27,522 nucleotides of DNA, from contig BDDC01000601.1 in assembly GCA_001662425.1 (NCBI GenBank), positions 2,444 through 29,965 of the forward strand, written 5' to 3'. The notes beneath the pieces were generated by a model. It saw only the letters and a list, made by a program, of their open reading frames with translations. It was not told where the DNA came from and searched no databases. Of the stretch, positions 21,101 through 27,522 are shown piece by piece. How positions within the stretch are numbered: position 1 is the first letter of the stretch; each line of letters opens with the position of its first letter. This stretch comes from Chlamydomonas sphaeroides. Taxonomy: Eukaryota > Chlorophyta > Chlorophyceae > Chlamydomonadales > Chlamydomonadaceae. The position numbers were made by a program, and so were the translations under genes.

Positions 21101-23064
21101 AGCACTGGTGCCGGACACGTATCACATGAAATACCGTATACGTGTTCAACGCAGCATTGGTATCAGCCATGCTTGATAGCCCCTGAGCAGCACCCAGGGC
21201 GCCGGTGACCATGGGGCCCCTCGGGGTGCGCGGCGTCTTGCTGCGCCCGTGGCCGTCGCCTCGCCCCGCGTTTTCCTTGACGCTCAACGGCTCGACGGCT
21301 TTCCCATCATGGCTCGCCTTGGCGCCCCTCAGGTCACACACACGGTCCTCGCCACGCCCGAGGTCCTGGCCGCCATCGGCAGCGGCGCTACGCAGCTGCC
21401 GGCCGCCGCCGTGGCCGCAGCCCCGCCCGACCCCGCGCTCGCGGCAGCGCGGCCGCCGCAGGGCGCAGCCGTGCCGGCCGAACCCCAGCAGCCCACGGCC
21501 GACGGCGCGTTGGCCGCCGCCTGCGCCTCCCTGACCCTGGCCCCCGCGGCCAGCCCCTTCCGGTCCGCCATCCAGCAGCTGCTGCTGTTCTTCGCCGACA
21601 CGTACAGGTACATATGCACAGGTGCTCTTGTTCAAGCTTGTGTAGCTACCTAGCTTTGTAGCTACACAGCTGTTATCGAACTTGCCGCCATGCCGTACAA
21701 ATGCCCCCGGACGAGAGCTGAACGCAGATATTGCGTTAATCGGCTGATGCACCGCTGTGACCCCGCTCGGCCGCTCCTCCCAGGCGCGTGTTCCACTTTA
21801 CGCACCCGCCGCTGCACGTGAGACGGCTGGGCAGGGCGCAAGGGGGGCAGAAGCGGGGAAGGGAAGTGGGGGCTGTGGAGGAGGGGCTGCGGAGGTGAGA
21901 GGGGCTGCGGAGGTGAGAGGGGCTGCGGAGGTGAGAGGGGCTGCGGAGGACTGTGCACCAAACCCCATCGCCCAAGCGACTGAGGGACGTCTTGGTGGGG
22001 CGGGCTGTGAGGGACAAGCTGTTGGGTGTGGCATGTGACATCGGGGAAGAGGAGCAGCGGGCCTGCCTGTCCCTTGCGGAGCCGTTCCAGCAGCAACCGG
22101 TGGCAGCTTCTGTAGCAGCAGGTGGCCTCGCCTGAGCGGCGTGCCGTACAACATCATGCCGACAATGACCCGTGGCGCGACTCTGATGTCGTGCCCGACG
22201 CGGCATGCCCCACGCGACCCTGAAATGTGCGTTGTACGCATGATGCTAATGAGCACATGCGTCACATGCCTTGAGGCGCCCTCGGCCGCCCCTCCGCCCC
22301 TCCGCAGGACCCTGTGGCGGTGGCCTACGTGCTGCGGCCCGAGCTGTTCGAGTGCCGCCGCATGCGAGTGGACATCGAGACGGTGCGTAGGCCCCCGCAG
22401 TGTGGGTTTTACTTGTCACCACCGCTCGCTCGGCGCCATGCCGCTCACACACCCACATACACCCGCTGTTGTCACTGCTCTCGTAACCTCTACCCATGCA
22501 GCGACCCCCGCAGCCCCCTCCCCTCAGCTGCCTTGAGCGGCGACCACACCACTCCGCACCGCTCCTATGCCCCTGCCCCTCCCCTGCCGCCCTGCCGCCC
22601 TGCCGCCCTCACCCGCCCGCAGGCCTCGCCGCTCAGTGCCGGCCAGACGGTGTGCGACGTGTGGGGGCAGTCGGAGCAGCCGCCCAACGTCAACGTGGCC
22701 CTCAAGGTGGGGCGCACGCCGCGTCGCGCCACACACGACACACGTCCATACGCGCATCGCTGTGTGTGCAGCTGTAACACGTACATGTACGTGTCCCATG
22801 CCGCTCCCCGCCCAACGCCAACGTGGCCCTCAAGGTGGGCGCGGCTGCCCCGTCTCGTCGTGTATGACCGAGCCCCAGAACCCAGACCCCCAGGCCCCCA
22901 GGCCCCGCCTGCCGCATGTGGTCGCTTGTGGACGACCCCCACACCTCACGTGCGACACGTACCACACCTCACGTGCGACTCCTCAGGTGGACGCGCCCGG
23001 CTTCTGGGCGCTGCTGCTAGAGGCCATCGCCCGCGCGGACGCGGTGTCGCCGCTCAACGCGTGA
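18128..23064 (+). CDS. Inosine-uridine-preferring nucleoside hydrolase
   Basis: This enzyme hydrolyses the N-glycosidic bond of ribonucleosides to a base and ribose, a purine/pyrimidine salvage step, probably in the cytosol as no signal peptide is seen. Exons: 18128-18209, 18356-18447, 18599-18623, 19270-19358, 19765-19892, 20293-20408, 20697-20728, 21030-21089, 21333-21607, 21784-21817, 22308-22382, 22623-22706 and 22987-23064, giving 389 residues with frame kept at all 12 junctions. Motifs: LDCDPGHDDAIAIL with D13, D15, D19 and D20 for calcium and ribose; GGNQT with N44; EIHGDSGLDG at 85-94; LTNAAL with T147; MGGAMGLGN with N176; EFN at 182-184; and catalytic-loop H311-D312, encoded across an exon junction. 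Family members are usually 310-340 residues; the extra length is mostly an Ala/Pro-rich insertion at about 224-281 after VTHTVLATPEVLAAI. Intron 1 uses a GC donor and exon 3 is only 25 bases. Confidence 0.95.
18599..18623 (+). other. 25-base microexon of the nucleoside hydrolase gene
   Basis: Flanked by CACAG and GTGCGC, it encodes DAVGLPHI plus the first base of a Gly codon. It links NALDVL to VVAGQARPLLR exactly as the family requires, and it restores frame between a phase 0 donor and a phase 1 acceptor. Automated gene callers are likely to miss it. Confidence 0.85.
19654..19710 (+). repeat. CCTGA pentanucleotide microsatellite, 11 copies
   Basis: Eleven perfect CCTGA units plus CC lie inside intron 4 of the nucleoside hydrolase gene (19359-19764), about 55 bases before its acceptor. 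It is not the algal telomere repeat (TTTAGGG or TTTTAGGG). Confidence 0.95.
21333..21607 (+). other. Exon with lineage-specific low-complexity insertion
   Basis: Within this nucleoside hydrolase exon, about 58 Ala/Pro-rich codons (residues 224-281) separate the conserved VTHTVLATPEVL from SPFRSAIQQLLLFFADTYR. The flanks are conserved family sequence, so the insertion is most likely a surface loop expansion made of GCC/CCG-type codons. Confidence 0.75.
21639..21668. repeat. 11-base perfect inverted repeat in intron 9 of the nucleoside hydrolase gene
   Basis: TGTGTAGCTAC at 21639-21649 and its complement at 21658-21668 enclose an 8-base loop. It lies about 30 bases after the donor of the exon ending at 21607 and could fold in the pre-mRNA close to the splice site. 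Confidence 0.7.
21883..21949 (+). repeat. 18-base minisatellite carrying repeated splice-donor-like sites
   Basis: The unit GGGGCTGCGGAGGTGAGA occurs at 21883-21900, 21901-21918 and 21919-21936, with a partial fourth copy to 21949. Each complete unit contains AG|GTGAGA, close to a consensus donor. It lies in the intron 21818-22307, which itself starts with GTGAGA. Confidence 0.9.
22777..22794. repeat. Perfect 18-base palindrome in intron 12
   Basis: ACACGTACATGTACGTGT equals its own reverse complement. It lies in the last intron of the nucleoside hydrolase gene, just before the duplicated exon end at 22808-22839. Function is unknown. Confidence 0.75.
22808..22839 (+). repeat. Copy of the exon 12 end plus donor inside the next intron
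   Basis: These 32 bases match 22680-22711 with one difference. Both carry the codons for PN(V/A)NVALK followed by AAG|GTGGG. The copy could act as a second donor, but reading into it from the real exon or from the CAG at 22768-22770 meets stops, so it is probably a silent duplicate. Confidence 0.8.
22940..22979 (+). repeat. 17-base direct repeat just before the last acceptor of the nucleoside hydrolase gene
   Basis: CACACCTCACGTGCGAC occurs at 22940-22956 and 22963-22979. The second copy runs into TCCTCAG, the acceptor of the terminal exon at 22987. Confidence 0.85.
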
Positions 23065-24106
23065 GGGGCATTGGGGCCGGCAGGGCCAGGCGCGGCGTCC
23101 TGGGGCCAGCGCAGGCGGGCTGCAGGGCCAGGCGCGGCAGGCGCCGTGCGCCCGCGCAGCACCTGGTGCCGGAGGAGCGGGCGCAGTGTTGCCGCCGTTG
23201 GGCACGGGCGAAGGTGCGACGAGCGGGGGCAGGGGCGGCGGCAGGCGCTGCGGGTGGGGGCCAGGGGCTGTGCAGGATGTGGCATATGTCCTGCATGGCG
23301 TTGCTTGGAAGCGAGCGCCTGAAGGCGCGTGAGCAGCAGGTCAGGGGTGCGCGCCTCAGTGATATGAAAGGGGCCGTGCAGCCTCAGCGCCACTCAGGGC
23401 TACGTACCGGGGTTGTGAGCGCCCCGAGCCAAGGCCAAGGGGGGCCAGGGCCCAGTGTGGACAGCAGTCGGAGCACGCAGGCAGGGCGGGCCATCCACGC
23501 AACTGTCGCTGGGCTTGCGTGCAAGGGGGGCAGCGATCCGGGCTGTGCGGCTGCGGGTCTTGTCGGGCATGGCTGCCGAGCGGCGGCCGCAGCGCCGGCC
23601 GCAAGCTGCAGCGATGAGGACCGGCGAGCGGGGAGGGCATGCAGTTGGGTTGTTTTGAACACGTGCGCGTTCACCGCTGCAGCAGTGAACAGGCTGGCGA
23701 GCGGGGCGTGTGCAAATGTGCAGATGTGAAGACGTTTTTATCGTAGCGTGAAGCTGTACCCAACGGCGCAGCATGCGTGGTCCCCGCTGGTGCCGCCTCG
23801 CTCGCCGCCCCGGTCCGGTCCGGGGTCCTCGCGTGCGGCCTGTGGTGTCGCCGGTCTCCTGGGAGCTCCTGCCTGGGGCGCATGTTGGCAGGCCGGCAGC
23901 CATGCATGCATGTATGTGTGTGCGAAGCGCTTGCCCGCCCTGTGCTGGAGGAGGGAGGGGCCGGGGGGTGCCCGCGCATGTGTCAGGTGCCCCTGGCGCC
24001 GGCCGATGGCCCGACCGGACCTGGCCGTCCGTGTGGCGGACCTCCATGACCAGCCGGGCCTGTGCTGACAGATGTCAAGACATCACGTCATGTCCATGAA
24101 AGGTTA

Positions 24107-24111
24107 TGTAA
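24107..24111 (+). terminator. TGTAA, candidate polyadenylation signal of the nucleoside hydrolase gene
   Basis: TGTAA in the context GTTATGTAAGTCC lies about 1.04 kb after the stop at 23064, with no earlier + strand copy noticed. The distance is acceptable for a volvocine 3' UTR but is not confirmed. Confidence 0.4.
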
Positions 24112-25260
24112 GTCCGCTGTTGACAGGCCTACGGTCTGTCGTGACGTAGCGGCCCGGCGCGCTGTATGAGGTGCGAAGCAGCCAGCACAACAACAGCCAC
24201 ATGCCGCGGACGGGGAGGGGGGACGGAAGGACGCATTCAATGCGGATGTCGGGGTGTGGACGGCCCTGCAAGAGGTCGGGAGCGTCTGTCTGGCGGGGGC
24301 AGTGGTAGCGGTACGCGACAGCAGCGCCCACGGGCGTTCTAGTGGCCAAGCGCACTGCGGCGTGTCGAAAGAGCTCATACCGGCACCGTTAGCAGTGCCT
24401 GCCTGGCAACGGCATGTACGGCGCTGCCCTGCCAGATGCAGCTGCTCCGGGCGCGGCACCAGCGGCCTGGGCTTTCAGGTTGCAACCCGCGTGCAAGTAG
24501 ACAACCGGGGCCTGCGCTTGCGGCGCCGCCCTCACCGCATGGAAGGCGGTTGTTTTGGGTAGTGAAACGGCGGCGTGCCGGGGCACATGCGACCGTCGGT
24601 CGTCTTGCCGTCGCCGGTCAGCTGGCCGCTTGCACTGTAGAACCGGAGGGTGGAAGTCAGAGAAGGCCGCTTGCCACATCGCCTCGGCGACGGGACCCGG
24701 CCTTGTGGCGTCGAGTTGCCCCTGCCTGGCACCGTGCTGCCGCCAGCCGCAGGCCCGTGTCAACGCCGGCCTCTGCCAAAGCCTAACCACGCGTGTCGCC
24801 ACGGGGCATCGGCCCGCGTGCACGCTCAGGGGCGGCCTTCTGTGCTTGGCGGCTACGGGGGGCCCCCCCAGGGCAAGCCGCCAGCCGCATGGCGCGACAC
24901 GCAGGGTGTGCTGCTGGCGGGGATGGGGCACGGGGCTGTTGGCCGGGCGTCAATCCACAGCCTGCTTGGATGACGGTAGGGGCGCCGCGAGCGAGCTTGC
25001 TTGGGTGGGGCTGCAATGCCGCCCACCCTCATGCTTCCCCCCAAAAGGCGCCCGGCTAGCTGGCGCGCGCAGCCCTTGGACGCCTGGCTGGGATGAAGCG
25101 GCTGCCGCCGCGGCAGGAGAAGCTCACCCGAGGTGCCGGCGCCCTGGGTCTGCGCTCTGCTGGAGGAGCTAAAGCCAGAGAGGCCTGCGATAATCCAAGC
25201 GCGGCGAACTCGCGTGGCCCCATCTGCGGCGGCTCCTCGCGTAGGGTGTGGGTCCCATCC

Positions 25261-25284
25261 ACAAGCACAAGCACAAGCACAAGC
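25261..25284 (+). repeat. ACAAGC hexanucleotide repeat, 4 copies
   Basis: Four perfect copies are followed by a degenerate AAGAGC. The repeat is in non-coding sequence. Confidence 0.9.
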
Positions 25285-25524
25285 AAGAGCCCAAGCTGCC
25301 CGCAGGCAGGAAGGCGCCAGCGCTGCCGACGAAAGATCGGCGTCGTGCCTGACTGCCTGGTCAACGGGATGGCTAGGGTGCCAGGGCCGAGGCGCAGCAC
25401 AGCGACACCGACCGTCCGCCGCCGCTGAGGCCGCCAGCAGCATGGGCACAGTCCCTGGCCATTGTGTGGCACGCCGGAGCGGGAGGAACCCAAAATAAGT
25501 AAATAACCCTGGCCGCATACCACT

Positions 25525-25590
25525 GCCATCGCCATCGCCATCGCCATCGCCATCGCCATCGCCATCGCCATCGCCATCGCCATCGCCATG
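25525..25590 (+). repeat. GCCATC hexanucleotide microsatellite, 11 copies
   Basis: Ten perfect units and one terminal unit with a C-to-G change (GCCATG). Read on the minus strand it would encode alternating Met-Ala or Asp-Gly, which explains long but unconvincing minus-strand frames across 24853-25682. Confidence 0.95.
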
Positions 25591-26598
25591 AACGCCGCCA
25601 TGGGAGTTACGCAGGCAGCGAGGCAGCCAGCGAGCCAGGCACGGACGGGCGCCCTTTCGCATTGAGAGGGGAGCAGCGTCACGGCGCCGACTCTGGCGCG
25701 GTCGCCACGATAAGCTGCGGCGGGTCGGGCCCGGGACCTACCGCTGTTGCGTCACTAGTGACATGACCGAGTGCGGCAGTAGAGCTGCGACGGCGCCACA
25801 TTATTACAAGCTAGAACGAAGTCAAATGAGGAATCTCTGTAAGGTGAATCTGATGAAAGGTGACACATTGCACGGCGCCGCGCCCGGCGCCGCGCGGCAG
25901 GTGGGCGGCGGAGGCGGAGGGGAGGCGGAGGGGATGGCAGCGGCCGCCGCAAGCGGCCGCGACACAGCTGGAGCGGCAGCAGCAGCGGCGTGCGTTGAGA
26001 TGTGCAGTCCTGCCGTTGAGGCAGATCGGGCGGCTAGGTCCGGCCCGTGGCGTGAGAGCACGGATGTCGGTGTGCCCTAGCCCCCTGAAATAGTCCCGGC
26101 TACAACCGCATAATGACCGACGGTGTTCGTCTGGTCTGGGTGGCCTCTTTTGGGGGCGAGCCATGCACCCATACGCAGCTGGGATAGGTTTCAAAGATGG
26201 GCAACGGGGTATGTAAGTATGTTTGTGTTGGGGAGGTTGGGGGGCGGGGGCAAACCGCTGTGCAAGACGAGAGAAGATGGCTGACAGCGCCGCTGCTCGT
26301 GTCTGGCAAACCGCAATGCTGGAGCTGCTCTTGGAGGCTCGCCCATGTCCAAGCATGGCGGGGGCCGGGACAAGGCGCTGATCAGAACCAGACAAGGGCA
26401 CGACCTAGGGCTGGGGCGGTGGCGCGGTTGGACAGGGTTGGGCACGACGCACGGGCCACCGTACGCCGGGGTGGCCTTGCAATCCGCTGCGCTCAGATAC
26501 TCAGCATTTTGTTGTGCGTAGCAGGGCTGGCGGCGGCGCGGAAACGTGCGCGTCGCGGCAAGCGCTGGGGCAGACTTGCGACGGCACCCGTGTGTCAC

Positions 26599-26638
26599 CT
26601 CACGCGCACGGCGCTACCCCGAGAGCCGTGCGCGTGAG
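26599..26638. repeat. Perfect 14-base inverted repeat (hairpin)
   Basis: CTCACGCGCACGGC at 26599-26612 pairs perfectly with 26625-26638 across a 12-base loop. The GC-rich stem would be very stable in RNA or single-stranded DNA. It lies about 570 bases upstream of the secreted protein gene, and the ATGTATAATTG that follows is unusually AT-rich for this region. Confidence 0.85.
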
Positions 26639-27206
26639 ATGTATAATTGCATCAGCAGCAGCTTGTGGATGGCTTGCGTCGTAACCCTGTTGCGCCCGCC
26701 AAGGCCAGGCCGGCCAGCTTCCGTGACAGTCGGTCGCGACCTGTGCCCCGTCGCGGCACAGCGCCCTGTCACCGCAGGATATATCAATAGAAGATTAACA
26801 ACACGGTGCTTGATGTATGTCAAGCAGGTGGCGGGTGCGACTACGAAGGTCCAGTAGCGGTGTAGCCCTGCGACGTACGGCGACAGCCTGATAAGCTCGC
26901 CTCACGGCCTTCCGCCCCGTCTCCATTCCTTATCGCTGTGTTCAATCCATTCAATAGGGAGCAACTCACCAGTGCTCCGACACTTCTTCTGACCGCGCGG
27001 CTGCACATCACCGTCGCGACCCAACAAAGCACCTCACGCTTAGGGCCCTATCCCAGGCTCCACCAATAGAAGAACACAGCTAGTTATAGTATCAGCATCT
27101 CGCATAGCGTCGCCGCGACAGCGACTGTTCACTTGCCGACGGCAGCCGTTTACATCAGCTCGCCGACAAGCAGCGCGCCGCTCTCAACGGCTTCACGAGC
27201 CGACCG

Positions 27207-27478
27207 ATGGCTCGCGTAAAATCGATACATGTGCTGCTCACGACTGCGCTGCTCGTCGCGGCGGCATGTGGTGCCGCCGCGGCGACATCCGAGCCTAAGC
27301 TGCGCGGCGGTGCGCGCCGAATGATGGGTCTGTGGGACGACGTTGACCGCCTCTTCAATCAGCCAAACAGCCCAAAGCCCTCCACCAGTCCGAGGTCGTC
27401 GCCGCGACCGTCACCCAAGCCATCGCCCGTGCCTCAGCCGCAGCCATCGCCGCGGCCATCCCCGAAGCCCTCTCCCAG

Positions 27479-27522
<44 letters not shown>
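27207..27522 (+). CDS. Secreted proline-rich (hydroxyproline-rich glycoprotein type) protein, 5' part
   Basis: The ATG at 27207 opens a frame that runs off the window (105 codons present). Residues 1-26 form a signal peptide: basic MARVKS, hydrophobic core VLLTTALLVAAA, small residues before a likely cut in AAAA-TSEP. A short charged segment follows (RRMMGLWDDVDRLF, about 37-50). From residue 53 the chain is SPKPS/SPRPSPKPSP repeats and then at least 14 Pro. This is typical of algal extracellular-matrix glycoproteins (pherophorin-like and related families), in which Pro is hydroxylated and glycosylated and the rod separates globular domains. The domain that would identify the family is outside the window. 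No splice site is needed in the visible part. Confidence 0.75.
27479..27522 (+). repeat. 44-base poly-C run at the window edge
   Basis: An uninterrupted C run begins in the last base of a Ser codon and fills the rest of the window. In frame it encodes polyproline. Real algal genes of this type usually mix CCG, CCA and CCC codons, so a pure C run of this length may be an assembly or base-calling artefact, or a contig end. Confidence 0.9.

Larger units (their letters stand above)
23065..27206. other. 4.1-kb stretch with no firmly supported gene
   Basis: The first ~1 kb is probably the nucleoside hydrolase 3' UTR, ending near TGTAA at 24107-24111. Beyond that are a possible minus-strand exon pair at 24740-24100 (see findings), ACAAGC repeats at 25261-25284, GCCATC repeats at 25525-25590, a CGGCGCCGCG-type palindrome near 25873-25895 and a perfect hairpin at 26599-26638. 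The last few hundred bases are less GC-rich and should hold the promoter of the gene at 27207; TAGTTATAGT near 27081 is a weak TATA candidate. Confidence 0.4.

Noticed and set aside
24853..25682. Minus-strand frames encoding Asp-Gly or Met-Ala repeats and Leu-Val or Cys-Ala repeats
   Set aside because: The repeats are simply the GCCATC and ACAAGC microsatellites read on the other strand, and the flanks do not look like protein.
1..27522. tRNA genes, rRNA, CRISPR arrays and intact mobile elements
   Set aside because: No T-loop/anticodon-loop combination, no spaced palindromic repeat array, and no transposase, reverse transcriptase or long terminal repeats were recognised on either strand by eye. 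A tRNAscan-SE or repeat-library search could still find something I missed.

Overview
The window looks like nuclear DNA of a green alga (Chlorophyta, probably a volvocalean or related chlorophycean). The reasons are a high GC content, genes split into many short exons by GT-AG introns of about 70-650 bases, strong G/C preference at third codon positions, long Ala/Gly/Ser/Pro runs in proteins, TGTAA-type polyadenylation signals, and a secreted Ser-Pro/Lys-Pro-Ser-Pro wall-type protein at the right edge. There is no sign of bacterial organisation. No tRNA, rRNA, CRISPR array or intact transposon was seen by eye.

All genes I can support lie on the + strand. From left to right: (1) 183-374 is the terminal exon of a gene that begins outside the window, preceded at 38-91 by a diverged second copy of the same exon start. 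(2) 2989-11645 is an 11-exon gene for a protein of about 2182 residues. It has a possible N-myristoylation start (MGCF), a degenerate PP2C-like phosphatase fold in its first ~560 residues, and about 1600 residues of low-complexity Ala/Ser/Gly/Pro sequence. (3) 14651-16107 is a 5-exon gene for a 214-residue, Cys- and Arg-rich protein that I do not recognise, with a TATA-like box 65 bases before the ATG and a TGTAA 107 bases after the stop. (4) 18128-23064 is a 13-exon inosine-uridine-preferring nucleoside hydrolase of 389 residues with all catalytic motifs intact, a GC-AG intron and a 25-base microexon. (5) 27207-27522 is the 5' end of a secreted proline-rich protein, cut by the window edge inside a 44-base poly-C run that encodes polyproline. 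The stretches between genes (375-2988, 11646-14650, 16108-18127, 23065-27206) show repeats and hairpins but no gene I can support firmly.

The exon chains of genes 2, 3 and 4 were built by hand. Every junction keeps frame, which is strong internal support, but no transcript data were available. The genes are unrelated in function: nucleoside salvage, a putative pseudophosphatase scaffold, a wall or matrix protein and an unknown. Nothing suggests they work together.

The most striking pattern is local duplication of sequence that carries splice junctions. Examples are a 24-base tandem copy across the donor of exon 5 in the PP2C-like gene, a duplicated terminal exon start at the left edge, a 32-base copy of a nucleoside hydrolase exon end plus donor inside the next intron, a decayed copy of its catalytic first exon upstream, and minisatellites whose units contain AG|GTGA donor-like sites. 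This looks like a region where duplication is creating alternative splice sites.
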